A program made the translations under genes and the position numbers. From contig CP038126.1 in assembly GCA_004519485.1 (NCBI GenBank), positions 124,001-188,000 of the forward strand: a stretch of DNA of 64,000 nt. The letters are read 5' to 3'. The stretch's first letter is position 1. Every line of letters begins with the position of its first letter. Positions 32,962-43,480 of this stretch are shown here, in pieces. This DNA comes from Nannochloropsis oceanica (lineage: Eukaryota; Sar; Eustigmatophyceae; Eustigmatales; Monodopsidaceae). Below the pieces are notes generated by a model that made no database searches, was not told the DNA's origin, and saw nothing but the letters and a program-made list of their open reading frames with translations.

Positions 32962-35900
32962 ATGGCTCCAACTGCAGTTTCGTTCACTGGTGCATCGTCT
33001 GCTGCTCCTGCCGCAGAAACCAGCATCACGGAAGCCGTCAAGGACGCTTGGGAAGAATTGTACCAAGCGCTGGACCAATACGTCCTCTTGCCGTCCTCGT
33101 CATCCCCGCAGCGGCATCAGTATGAGCAAGCATGCCCCCTCCAAAAAGCGTGGTTGCAGTCGGTATTGCCTGCTCAAGCTTTGCGGGTCGTACTGGACTC
33201 GGGATTGGGTAGCTTGGTCTTGGAGTATGTTGCGGAGGGGCTGGATCAAGAGCTCGTCAAGGTGGTCCGACCAGCGTTCTGGCGGCACTTCCAGCAGGAA
33301 AAACCTCAGCATGCGAAGAATGTCGACGACGAGGAGCATGATGAACAGCGGCAATGCCAGACAGGCTTCCCTGAATGGGTTTACACACGGATGCGTGCTG
33401 CCTTGACCTGTGCTAGCCAAGCTCTACAAGAACGAGACCGAAAACTCGCCTTATTAGGAGAGTTTCTTCGCCTGCCACACCAGACGCGGCAAGAGTGCGC
33501 AATGTTGCATACGAGGTTTGCGGCAATTGTGTTCAATACTGCTCCGAAGAAGGAAGGAGTAGTTTTTTGGGAGAGGTGGTGGGTGATATTTTTTAGGACG
33601 TCGTTACGGGCGTGGCATAAGGCATGGAGGGAGCGAAGGCAAGGACGAGAACGAGGGGAGAGGAGGGGACGAAAGGAGGGTGACATGATGAGCGTCGAAG
33701 ATGTAGAAGAGGAGGAAGAGGAGGAGGAGGAGGTGGTGGAGGAGGAAGAGGGGGCTTGTGTAGTGAGACAAGAGGAGGTGGAGGTCGCGTGGCGGGCCTT
33801 GAGGAGACTGGGATGGTTGCCGTTGGTCCAGTCTGCCGTTACTCAAGTCATGAAAGGAGAGACGGAGAGATACATAGAAAGAACGTGTAAAGGTGTGTAT
33901 GATGTGCCCAGACTGGGACAGGTTGGTGCGTGGAAGGACGCAGTGTTGATGCCGTGGTTGGAGAGATTGATGGAAGGAGGGGAGGAGGGCGGGGAGGAAG
34001 GGTCCAACATGGTAGTCACTCCCTCTTTCAACAGCAAGAGCAAAACTGCTTCTAGCTCTTCTTTCCAGGAATGGCGGCTTCGACATGCTTTTAGTGTGTA
34101 CGAGAGTTTTGCCGGGGTGCGGATGTTGGAGATGTTTGATATTATTCGGGATTTTCCGGATTCGTTGCCCGCGGTGTTGGAGCTAAGAGAGGCCTTAGAG
34201 GTGACACAGCAGCATGGGCAGCTGGCGGGGCTGCTGAGGGAGAGCATGCGGAGTAGGTTGTTGCACAATGGTGCGAATACCATGCAGATCATCGATGTGT
34301 ACATTGCCACGATCAAGGTGGGCCTCTTTCTTTTTTTCATTTATTAGACACTTTTGATGGTGTTTGAGTCGGCTTTTTGTTGATCGTGACATAACCTGCC
34401 ACGCGATGGAAAAAACAATTGCTCATCCCTGCACCCTCCATCCCTCATTCCTCCCTCCCTCCCTCCCTCAGGCCCTCCGCGAGCTGGATCCCTCCGATTC
34501 CATCCTCGAGGCCGTCGCTCATCCCATCCGCGCTTATCTGCAGGGTAGAAAAGACACAGTGAGGTGCATTGTCAGCAGTCTCACTGATGAGGAAGGAGGC
34601 GGAGATTTGTACGAAGAGTTAAGGAGGCAAGATGGGAGGTTGTTGGAGGAAGAGGGAGAGGAGAGCGGGGGGGAGGACGGGGGGGGAAGAGAGGAGGAGA
34701 AGGTTTGGATGCCGGCAAGAAGGGAAGCAGGGACGATGATGTCGGAGAGGAGGAAAGGGGAAGGAAGGGATGCAGGAGGAGGGGGGGGAAGAGACATTTT
34801 GTGGATGCTAATTTCGATTTATGGGAGTAAGGATTTGTTTGTGTCTGAGTATCGGCTGATGTTAGCGGAGAAACTGCTAAACTTGAATTTGAATGCGAAA
34901 TCGTGGAGTGACTATGATACAGACAAGGAGGTGATTAAGCTGGAATTGCTCAAGAAGAGATTTGGGGAGGGAGGAGCCTTGCAGCCGTGTGAGATCATGA
35001 TCAGGGACGTGGAAGATAGTAAGAGGGTGAATGCTTTGGTGGCGGCTAGGTTGAGAGAGAAGGCCCGGGGGAGGGGGAGGGGGAGGAGGGGATGGGGGTG
35101 GTTTGGAAAGGGAGGAGTGGGCGGAGGAGACTGGAAGTTGAAGGTGGAAGAGGGGTTAAAAATGGACAAGGCTCAATCCGCAGCAGCAGCTGTAGCAGTC
35201 GATAGAAGACCCTTGGGAGGAGGAGGAGTGAGTGGAGGAGAAGGAAGTGGTGGAAGAGAAGGAGAACGAGAAGGAGAAGGGCCGTCTGACATCGAAGTAG
35301 CCATGGCGGCAGCTAAGGCGGAGGAGCAGCGAGCAGCGACGTGCGTAGATGCCACGATTGTCTCGCACCATTTCTGGCCGCCGCTGCAAGAGGAGGAGTT
35401 GGTCCTTCACCCAACCATGGCGGGGAGAATGACGGACTTCGCCTCTGCATATTCCGTGCTGAAGAACCCGAGGAAGTTGGAGTGGAAGCCTCAGCTGGGC
35501 TTAGTCACTTTGGATCTTGAATTTGATTGTTTGGAGGTAGAAAGGGAGGAGGAGGGAGGGAGAGAGGGAGGGATACAGGAGTGGGACGAGGAGGCGGAGA
35601 AGGTAGTGAAGGCCTGGAGGAAGGAGGAGAGGAGAAAGAAGCGGGTGGTAGCTCGGTCATTCACCGTAAGTCCCGTGCATGCCACGCTGATCATGCATTT
35701 TGGAAAAGAAGAGGACGACACTGGCAGTGGTTTGGAGGAGGAACGAAGCCAGACAGAGCTAGGGCAACTCACGAGCTTACCCTTGGAAGTCGTGGCCCGC
35801 AAAATGACTTTCTGGGTCAACCAAGGTATCGTCTCCCTCTCCTCCACCCCTTCCCCCATCCCTTCCTTTGCCTCGCCCTCGGCGGCAGCAGCAGTGGAAA

Positions 35901-36352
35901 TGGCAGGAGGAGGCTTGACGTCGCCGCCCAATTTTTATCTGCAGCAGCAGCAAACACAACTTCAGCATCAACCACATCGACCAGGGGAAGTCTACTATAA
36001 ATTGATCACGAAGCAAGATCCCGATGGACCAGATGGACAAGGACACGGAGGAGGACGAGGAGGATCGTTTGAAGATGATGATTTGGAAGCGGCTGTGTCG
36101 TCTGACGCGCAAGAAGCGAAAGAGACTGACGTGTACATTTCATATGTTTTGGGGATGCTTGGGACGTATGGAGGGAGGTCAGCGAGGGCAATTCATGACA
36201 CGTTGAAGATATGGGCAGGGGGGGATCAACAGACTTATAGCTTGCACCTTGGAGAGGTCGAAAGGATTCTGCAGAGGCTTGTGGGGGAAGAGAAGCTGGA
36301 GATGGTGGATGGGGTGTACCAGTTGGCGAATCGACCGGCGCACCATCGCTAA
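32962..36352 (+). CDS. ANAPC2: Anaphase-promoting complex subunit 2 (cullin family)
   Basis: Two exons (32962-34317 and 34472-36352) joined in phase give about 1078 residues (human APC2 is 822). Exon 1 ends IIDVYIATIK and exon 2 opens ALRELDPSDSILEAVAHPIR, followed by YLQGRKDTVRCIVSSLTDE, the APC2 signature where the cullin repeats end. The cullin-homology part then shows MLISIYGSKDLFVSEYRLML, ELLKKRFGEGG, CEIMIRDVEDSKRVNALV and VSHHFWPPLQ. The C-terminal YISYVLGMLGTYGGRSARAI...VERILQRLV is the APC2 winged-helix domain. APC2 with APC11 forms the catalytic core of the APC/C ubiquitin ligase, which drives mitotic exit. Several acidic and Gly/Glu-rich inserts explain the extra length. Confidence 0.93.
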
Positions 36353-36825
36353 ACAGGCGTTGAGACGAAAAGGGCGAGAGCGAGAGCTATCGAAAAGCGA
36401 TAAAGAGTGCATGTAAGTGGGACCAATTCACTGACAAAATAAAAGCAACAACAATGACACAAGTAATGTCACGACTGAGTATGAGCGGCTTTGCCTCGCG
36501 CAGTGAGGAAAGCGAAAGGAAGCGGTGCTGCTCCATCAAGCACAAGGGGTTTATACCATGTAATAAGGAGGCTGACGTACGCGTCTAAAAACGAGCGGGA
36601 AGCCTATCAATATTCATTTTGCTTTTTCATTGCCACGTCTCATACGCAACAAGTCTTGACCATGCCTTTGTGCCACAGGCGATGACGTCCAGGGCATACT
36701 AGTGGCAAGCGTGCTCACCTATTTCCCGCATCCCCTACACACATCATGGGCAGACAAGCCAGGGCCACAACCCTACCGACAGCATTTTCCTTTTCTTTCC
36801 TTTCCACCAAACAGCTTGTGTAGCC
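36353..36825. other. Intergenic region between APC2 and Kelch genes
   Basis: A 473-base spacer between two plus-strand genes, holding the APC2 3' region with an AATAAA-like motif (ACAAAATAAAAG near 36436) and the Kelch 5' leader. No gene seen. Confidence 0.5.
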
Positions 36826-39051
36826 ATGGGAGGCACCACAAGGCCTCTGCCCCCCACCAACACGACAATTAATTACCACGGCACAAACATTGAGCTAAGT
36901 GCACTTCCCGAGGTGGAGTTCCTGGCGGATGGGAGTTTGTGTCTGTCCTTCACCAACTACACAGGGTCCATTGTCCTCCGCCCCTCCGCGGCCGAGGCTG
37001 CTGGTACTGCACCTGCTGTCCACATCATTAGTACTACCAGCACCAGTGGTGGGGGTGGTGGTAAGAGAGGAAGTAATGCAGCGAAATTCACACCTAGCCC
37101 TGCTGCAGCGGGGGCTCGTGCGTTGATCTCTGCTGCTGCAATTCCTGCGGCTGCAACAACAACGGGAAAAATAGCCACAACGAAAGGCGGAAAGGGGAAG
37201 AAGGGACAAGTGGAGAAAGCCAAGAAGCAGAATAAATTGCAGCCACAACACCAGCCGCTCACAAGGGAAGACCTTCAAGAGCTCGAAGATGAGGACGAAG
37301 ACGACGACCTAGCCGTCCCTCTCGCACAGCCCGACGAGAAGGAAAACCAGCGTCCTCCCCACCCTTCCTCCTCCTCTTCCTCCTCCTCTCGTCCTAACCC
37401 TCGCAGCAATACTAGTCAGAAGATCGCGACATCATCAAAGAAACGGGGGAAGAAGCAGCGGCAGCGCGACCAAGAAGATAGGAATGAAGGAGACACCAGC
37501 GACGGTATTCAGAAAGATCAGAACGAGGATGATGACCCCTTCAAAGGCATAGAGGAACTCTTGGCCTCATCTTCCTCCTTTCCCTCCTCCTCCACCCCCA
37601 CGGAGCTTAATAACCGCAAGCCCTCCTCCTCTTCCCTGTCCACTACCTCCCGCCGAACTAAGAAGGCCCGCCCTTCCTCCTCCCCTTCGTCAACCAGCAC
37701 CCTCTCCTCCCTCCCTCTCCCCCCCGCCCTCACCCACGGCAGCACTCACCGGCCTCAAGGCGCCCCTCCCCAGGGAAGGTGGGGACATACTGCTACGATG
37801 GTGGGAGGGAATAGAATGGTGGTGTATGGAGGGGAAGGTGATGACGTGGACGGGAAGAGCCACACATTCGGGGATCTATTCGTGTGTACTTTAGTACCGG
37901 TAGCCCCTACTCCCACTGCTGATGCTGTTGCCGGCGATAAACAAGAGCAGCAGCAGATGCAGGTGCGGTGGGAGAAGCCGATAAACTGCGACTCGATCCC
38001 CAGGACCTGGCACTCGGCCACGTTTCTGAAGGATAAAAACCTTCTGGTGTCTTTTGGGGGGGAACGAGTGGAGATGCCCAAGCTAGTGAGGGAGGAGGGA
38101 TGGAAGAAGGAGGCGTTGGTGGAGGTGCTTGACGATATAATGGTTTTAGATACAGAGCTGTTCTTGTGGTACCCACCTGCAATTTCGGGAAAGCCGCCCT
38201 CGGCGCGGTCGGGACACACAGCCAGTTTGGTGGGAGGAGGAGGGGAGGGAGGAGCGGGAAATGAGATTGTTATTTTTGGGGGCAGCAGGGGAAGGGGGTG
38301 GCAAAATAATGTGTGTGTGCTGGATGTGGAGAGGTGGCATTGGCGTACTCCAGTAATTGCGGGCGTGGCTCCTCCTGGGCGCTCTTATCATTCCGCGGTG
38401 GTGGTGGTGGGGGTGGAGGAAAGAAGGAAGGAGGGAGGGAGGAAGGGGAGGAACTTATCGGTGGGGTCTTCGCCTACTTCTGCTATGAAGGAGGAGGAAG
38501 GAAAAGAGGGAAGAGGGGTTGGGGGGGGGCAGAGGACATCGATTGTTTATTTTGGGGGGAATAATGGGGAGACATGTTTCGATAAGGTCCATGTGTTGAA
38601 GGTGGCAGAGGGCGGGAGGGAGGGAGGGAGGGACGACGGGTGGGAATGGTTCCACCCGGAGGTGGTGGGGAAGGAGAGGCCTAAAAAGAGGACGGGCCAC
38701 GCGGCGTGTTTGCTGGAGGATGGGAAATCGATTTTGATTCAGGGAGGATGGGACCCACAGGACGAAAGAAGCGACGATACGATCATGTATGACGATGCCT
38801 TTGTGCTGGACACGGAGAGTTGGGAGTGGAAGAAGGTGGAGGTGGAGGGGACGAAGGAGGGAGGGAGTGATAAGGGTCCTGGGGTGGTGGTAGGGCACAC
38901 GGCGGTTTTGGCCAGGGTGGGGGGTTATAGAGGAGAGGAGGAGGGGGAGGGGGAGGGAGAGGAGGGAGTAAGGGAGACGAGGGTTTTGATGTTTGGGGGA
39001 CAGGATCCGGGTGGGGTGCGGAAGGATGATCTGGTGGTGCTGGCGGTGTGA
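36826..39051 (+). CDS. Kelch-repeat protein
   Basis: A single-exon protein of 741 residues. Residues 1-300 are low complexity (Ser, Ala, Lys/Glu/Asp runs) with basic clusters such as KKRGKKQRQR that could be nuclear signals. From about residue 315 Kelch repeats follow with their Gly-Gly and Tyr/Trp landmarks: GRWGHTATMVGGNRMVVYGG, RTWHSATFLKDKNLLVSFGG, SARSGHTASLVGG...IVIFGG, GRSYHSAVVVVG...IVYFGGNNGETC, KRTGHAACLLEDGKSILIQGG and VLMFGGQDPGG. Six repeats suit a closed beta-propeller that binds other proteins. I cannot assign a specific family or partner. GGGA-derived inserts lengthen several blade loops. Confidence 0.85.
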   Translation: MGGTTRPLPPTNTTINYHGTNIELSALPEVEFLADGSLCLSFTNYTGSIVLRPSAAEAAGTAPAVHIISTTSTSGGGGGKRGSNAAKFTPSPAAAGARALISAAAIPAAATTTGKIATTKGGKGKKGQVEKAKKQNKLQPQHQPLTREDLQELEDEDEDDDLAVPLAQPDEKENQRPPHPSSSSSSSSRPNPRSNTSQKIATSSKKRGKKQRQRDQEDRNEGDTSDGIQKDQNEDDDPFKGIEELLASSSSFPSSSTPTELNNRKPSSSSLSTTSRRTKKARPSSSPSSTSTLSSLPLPPALTHGSTHRPQGAPPQGRWGHTATMVGGNRMVVYGGEGDDVDGKSHTFGDLFVCTLVPVAPTPTADAVAGDKQEQQQMQVRWEKPINCDSIPRTWHSATFLKDKNLLVSFGGERVEMPKLVREEGWKKEALVEVLDDIMVLDTELFLWYPPAISGKPPSARSGHTASLVGGGGEGGAGNEIVIFGGSRGRGWQNNVCVLDVERWHWRTPVIAGVAPPGRSYHSAVVVVGVEERRKEGGRKGRNLSVGSSPTSAMKEEEGKEGRGVGGGQRTSIVYFGGNNGETCFDKVHVLKVAEGGREGGRDDGWEWFHPEVVGKERPKKRTGHAACLLEDGKSILIQGGWDPQDERSDDTIMYDDAFVLDTESWEWKKVEVEGTKEGGSDKGPGVVVGHTAVLARVGGYRGEEEGEGEGEEGVRETRVLMFGGQDPGGVRKDDLVVLAV

Positions 39052-39776
39052 GGAACGAGAGCGGGAAGGAGGGAGAGAGGGAGGGGCCGGAGTGTCTTTA
39101 AAAGAAGGGAAAGGGGAAGTTGTATGTGAGAAGGAAGTGAAACGCGTTTATAACAATGCGAGCAAGAACGATAAGGAAAAGAAGATGATGGAAAGGGCAG
39201 CAGATGCTCGAGGGGGGAAAACGAAGCGATGTGACAAGCAGAGGTACATAAGCAGATGTGAAAGCGAAGGTTGGACATGAAGGAGGCCAAGGCGTGAGGG
39301 CGCGACAAAAATAAGAGAACTATTGACGATGACAATGATATGAACTAGATGCCTCCTTGTGACTGTTATCATCGTCAATATTAACTCACCTGTCTCAAGC
39401 ACCGGAGGGTGGCAGTCACAGAGGAGGATAGAACAAGTGAAAGGGTGAGAATCCCAGACTCCTTACGTTCCAATCTCAGATAACCACACAGCCACGGTGT
39501 GAGCAAAGCACACGGTGTGAATAAGCAAACAGTGGACCACACATGTATTCACGATATTTTTTTTCGTTCTTCCATGGCTCGAGGCAGGCACACCCCGTCT
39601 CACACGCGTTTTCACAGTCCAGGTTTTGGCTCCTACCCGGCACACACCAACAAGCAAAACCACGACAAAGCCGCACAAAGAGCTGTCTCGGCTCACAACC
39701 TCAGCCTCCCTGACACCGGTGATGGAGAGAAAGCAATCAGAACCCCCTTTACTGGCACACTTTCTCGCTACGCTAA
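39052..39776. other. Convergent intergenic region with a small inverted repeat
   Basis: Lies between the 3' ends of the Kelch (+) and RPN9 (-) genes. An 11-base perfect inverted repeat (39322-39332 with 39369-39379, ATTGACGATGA) is the only structure noticed. No gene seen. Confidence 0.5.
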
Positions 39777-40919
39777 TTAATTGAACAACTCAGGCGTCTG
39801 CCCCTCCACGTAACCCAATGTCTCCGACACCTTCCCACTCCAGCCCGCCAGCCTCCCTGCCAGCTGCCGCACCTGCTCCTGGTTCAGCACCCGCGGCTGC
39901 ACCCACGACACGCTCACCTCCTGCGCGACTTCCTCAATAACCCCCTTAATTAAGCCCAAGGACATGGCCCGCATCAACAACCACTCTACCTGCTCCACCC
40001 CAATCCGTCCTCGGGTCGCCACCGTGGTAAACGGAATCGTCCTCTCATGAGACGGAGTCTCAAACACCAAATTCATCAACGAGAGCAGCACCACCTTCTC
40101 CTTGATGAATTCTTGGCGATTCGCTAGAGCCGGCTGCGAGAAGTAAGCTTCCCGGTGAGTCTCCACCAATTGAGCGAATTTATCGACATCCCCCGCATCA
40201 AACACTTGCAGCAAGTCAGACAACCACGCATGCGGCGTCTGGGACAACACACTCAAAATAGGCGTCGCCAAGACCTCCCCAAAATTAAACACGCCATCCC
40301 CCGTCAGTGCCGCGAGAGAGATGTCTACGGCAAGCGTGTATTGCTCTTCCACCGGCAGGCTTTCCAGAGGCGTGTAAGCCAAGAACATCAACGCATCCTT
40401 GTAAAACGCCTCGGGCGGGCCCACGACCTTGTGGTACTCCGACGCTGCCTTATAATAGGATGAATATACAATGGCATCCGCACCTGCCAGGCCCTCCAAC
40501 ACGCTTTTGGCTGCCTTCAAAGTCGCCTCTACCTCGGACATATCTCCCTGTCGAAGTTTGAGCATCACAATCTCCATATCGATTAGCAAAGCAGCCTCTC
40601 GCCCCAATCGCTCACGTTTTTCCGCCACGTTCTGCAAGAAGGTGCGGGCCGCATCCACATCAGGCAAGAGGGCCTTGGCGACAGCGGCGGTCACAGCGGC
40701 AAGACGCAAAGGGTTGAGCTTCGTTTCGAACTTGCAGATAAAATTGTCATATAAGCCCCGGCAGTCCACTTGCTGGGCACGACTTGAGTCCTTCAAAAAG
40801 GTGAGCAAGGCGTCCGTGAGCTGGTGCCAGAGCTTGCGGGCGTGCAAGTCCCCGAGCTGGCTCAAGGGCTCTTGCAAGTCCGGGGCGGCGGCGATGGCTG
40901 TTTGGATGTACTCCGTCAT
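39777..40919 (-). CDS. PSMD13: 26S proteasome regulatory subunit RPN9 (PSMD13)
   Basis: A single-exon protein of 380 residues from the ATG at 40919 (MTEYIQTAI); human PSMD13 is 376. It reads LGDLHARKLWHQLTDALLTF, LYDNFICKFETKLNPLRLA, EVEATLKAAKSVLEGL, SSYYKAASEYHKVVGPPEAFYKDAL and FLAYTPLESLPVEEQ, then a PCI domain with TPHAWLSDLLQVFDAGD, VVLLSLMNLVFETPSHERTI and IGVEQVEWLLMRAMSLGLIKG, ending with the Trp-rich strand VSWVQPRVL. RPN9 is a non-ATPase lid subunit of the 19S regulator. The frame remains open upstream through a (CAG)12 tract without an ATG, so I place that tract in the 5' leader. Confidence 0.94.
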   Translation of the reverse strand: MTEYIQTAIAAAPDLQEPLSQLGDLHARKLWHQLTDALLTFLKDSSRAQQVDCRGLYDNFICKFETKLNPLRLAAVTAAVAKALLPDVDAARTFLQNVAEKRERLGREAALLIDMEIVMLKLRQGDMSEVEATLKAAKSVLEGLAGADAIVYSSYYKAASEYHKVVGPPEAFYKDALMFLAYTPLESLPVEEQYTLAVDISLAALTGDGVFNFGEVLATPILSVLSQTPHAWLSDLLQVFDAGDVDKFAQLVETHREAYFSQPALANRQEFIKEKVVLLSLMNLVFETPSHERTIPFTTVATRGRIGVEQVEWLLMRAMSLGLIKGVIEEVAQEVSVSWVQPRVLNQEQVRQLAGRLAGWSGKVSETLGYVEGQTPELFN

Positions 40920-40935
40920 TGCTTGCTCTTGCTGC

Positions 40936-40937
<2 letters not shown>

Positions 40938-40973
<36 letters not shown>
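40938..40973 (-). repeat. (CAG)12 tract just upstream of the RPN9 start codon
   Basis: Twelve CTG units on the plus strand (CAG on the coding strand) end about 18 bases before the chosen ATG. They would be untranslated leader unless an upstream exon supplies a start in the same frame. Confidence 0.85.
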
Positions 40974-40976
<3 letters not shown>

Positions 40977-41581
40977 GTAGAGGCGAAAAACGAACGAGCC
41001 CGGGTTCAGTCGTGACAAAGTACTGTTTCAAGTGGTGGAAATGAGGGCAGGGCGTAAGTCTCCTGAGTGTGGTGTGGTGGTGCTGCTACGGATGAAAAAG
41101 GCGGCGGGTTCCTCGAATTCTCCGCACGCACGTTTTCAGCGACTGCTCTGCGTTGCCCGGTGCCCGCGCTTTCCCCGCAAGTTTCAGGATGTCGATGGCT
41201 TGGAAGTGTAGAACAAAGTGGGGAGCATGTACGTGATTTGGGATTTAAGCCTGCGTGGGGCAACGGTCAGGGGCCTCGAGTTGGGTGAAGCAAGGCCTGC
41301 TTCTCGCGCCTTGAGGAGGACGCTCTTGCCTAGAGCCTCTGTACGTCTAACCTTGCATGTTTTGGCACGCTCTCTCACATCTTCTCCTCCGCCACTCATG
41401 CACACAGGAAGCTAGAGCTGAAAAAGTAGCAACAAAACGACCGAAATTACTGCTTTGCCGGCAGGCTCTATTCGAAAAGCATTTCGGACGCTGCTGCTCC
41501 ATCCTCCGTCAACCTCCTTCCCATCGTGCGGCCCTCTTCCTGCGGCCGTCATACACCACTTCATAAGTGGCCGCACTAGCC
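40974..41581. promoter_or_regulatory. Divergent intergenic region (RPN9 / sulfotransferase)
   Basis: About 0.6 kb between divergent gene starts. Short frames overlap on both strands and none is convincing. Presumably it holds both promoters. Confidence 0.4.
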
Positions 41582-43141
41582 ATGAACAAGGATGCGTACT
41601 CCTCCTCTCCACCTTCCTCCTCATTTTGCTCCCCACCGTCCTCGAATAAACCTTCTCCCTCTGCTCCTTCAGTCTTCCCTCCGCCCATGCCCCTTCTTCC
41701 GATCACCTCGCCCGTTACCCTCCACAAGTGCAAGATGTATCCCGCTCGAGGCCGGGACATTTTCATTGCATCGTATCCGAAAAGTGGAACGACTTGGACG
41801 CAGAATATTGTCTACCAATTGTTGGTCGCGGAGGCAGAAGTGAAAAGAAGAGCAAGGAGAAAAGAGAGAGGGTTGTGCAAGACGAACGCGGGACAAAAAA
41901 GAGGAGGAGGCAGTAGAAGAGGGATCGAGGACGGCATACACAATTCCAATGGCGAAAAAGATGAGAAGGGGGATGAATATCCTCCGCCCTTTAAAATAGA
42001 GCATATAAGTGAAATAGCGCCTTTCTTTGAAGTGAACCGGACCTGGCAACAAGAAAGAGGAGGAGGAGAAAAAGAAAAAGAAAGAAACGGACAAGATTTA
42101 GATGTAGAAAGTGGAGTACAAGGAAGCCAAGAAAGAGGAGAAGGATGGGGAGAGATTGCACTCCTCTATCGACAGAAACAAGGACAGCTCGGTCGACGTG
42201 TTTTTAACACGCACTTACGCTGGGAACAGATGCCCAAGCCGATACCGCAGGTCAGGGAAGAAAGGGAGGGAGGGGGTGACGATGGGGTACTTGTTGTTGG
42301 TACTGCAGATTCTAATAAGCAAAAGGAGGAAGTGGACGACGAGGATGAGGAGGAGAAAGCCGAACCGTGTTACCTCTATCTCGTCCGAGACGGTCGTGAC
42401 GTCTGTGTCTCGTTCTATCACCATTTGAAAAGCATGGCGAGTGACGATGGTGGGTATCAAGGGGAATTCGCGGATTTTTTCGAGGAATGGATAGAGGGAA
42501 GGCTGCCTTATGGGAGATGGATGGATCACGTTGTTTCCTGGTTGGCGAGGGAGGGAGGGAGGGAGGGAGAGGAGGAGGAGGAAGAGGGGAAGCGGAAAGA
42601 GCATGATAGCAATTATGAGAAGGAGGGAGAGAGGAAGGGGAGGGTGTTGGTGGTGAGGTATGAGGATTTGAAGAAAGATTTGATGGGCGGTTTGAAGAGG
42701 ATTGCGAAGCACTGTCGGATCTCGTTGAGGACGAGGGGGAGGGAGGGGGCCAGGGAGGGTGAGGTGGAGAAGTCGACAGGAGATATGAAAAAAGGGCAGG
42801 AAGGAGCGAGGACGAAAGAAGAGGAGGAGAAGAAGGAGGAGGAGGAGGATAGGATGTGGGAGACAGTTAAGGAGAAGTGTTCATTTGAGTACATGGTGGA
42901 AAACAGGAAGATGTTTGAGCCGCGAAGTGTGACCTGGACAGACCCCGCCTTTCGATTCATTCGGAAGGGGGAGGTTGGGGACCATAAAGTACATTTCACG
43001 GAGGAGCAGCTGAGGAGGTTTGCGGGTTCGGTAAAGGAATGGTTTGGGGAGGAGGGGGGTGGGGGAGAAGGGGAGAGAAGGAGGGCACCGGTGCATGTGA
43101 CCCAGATGTTGGAGAGTTGGGAGGGGTTTTTGGACGTATAA
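41582..43141 (+). CDS. Sulfotransferase (PAPS-dependent, cytosolic family type)
   Basis: A single-exon protein of 519 residues from the ATG at 41582. IASYPKSGTTWTQNIVYQLL (about 62-81) is the 5'-phosphosulfate loop that binds PAPS. LYLVRDGRDVCVSFYHHLKS is the 3'-phosphate-binding region, and EDLKKDLMGGLKRIAKHC and FIRKGEVGDHKVHFTEEQ (the RKGxxGDWK-like motif, here with His in place of Trp) complete the family pattern. Members transfer a sulfonate group from PAPS to small alcohols, phenols or lipids; the acceptor is not predictable. Typical length is about 300 residues. The excess comes from Arg/Glu/Lys-rich inserts between core strands (about 85-215 and 320-350), many from GGGA or GA-rich DNA. 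In NTHLRWEQMPKP the His after Thr is the likely catalytic base. Confidence 0.9.
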   Translation: MNKDAYSSSPPSSSFCSPPSSNKPSPSAPSVFPPPMPLLPITSPVTLHKCKMYPARGRDIFIASYPKSGTTWTQNIVYQLLVAEAEVKRRARRKERGLCKTNAGQKRGGGSRRGIEDGIHNSNGEKDEKGDEYPPPFKIEHISEIAPFFEVNRTWQQERGGGEKEKERNGQDLDVESGVQGSQERGEGWGEIALLYRQKQGQLGRRVFNTHLRWEQMPKPIPQVREEREGGGDDGVLVVGTADSNKQKEEVDDEDEEEKAEPCYLYLVRDGRDVCVSFYHHLKSMASDDGGYQGEFADFFEEWIEGRLPYGRWMDHVVSWLAREGGREGEEEEEEGKRKEHDSNYEKEGERKGRVLVVRYEDLKKDLMGGLKRIAKHCRISLRTRGREGAREGEVEKSTGDMKKGQEGARTKEEEEKKEEEEDRMWETVKEKCSFEYMVENRKMFEPRSVTWTDPAFRFIRKGEVGDHKVHFTEEQLRRFAGSVKEWFGEEGGGGEGERRRAPVHVTQMLESWEGFLDV

Positions 43142-43480
43142 ATGATCGGGAGATTGTTGCGGAAGATTTTTTCAAGTCTTCACCAGCACAAGCCCGTACG
43201 TAAAGAAGGTGAGAATTGGAAGGGCTTCGGGGGGGAAAAGGGAGGAGGGCGGCAGGGGGGCAGGGGTTGGAAGCAAAATTTGAAGGACAATGGAAGTGTA
43301 ATTTATAGATGATAGCTAATGTAATTAAATTTGAAACCATACTGTGATGGAGTCTATATGAGATATATTATTGTTGTCTTTCTTGTTCATGTCGCTGTTG
43401 GTGCCTAGCTAAATTACATGTGATACTATCTCCCCATAAGTTGAAAGGCCTGGAAGCCGCTGATTCTTTCGCATGCTTGA
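43142..43480. other. Short convergent spacer
   Basis: A 339-base spacer between converging 3' ends of the sulfotransferase (+) and the PAS-like gene (-). It is AT-rich and no gene is seen. Confidence 0.5.
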
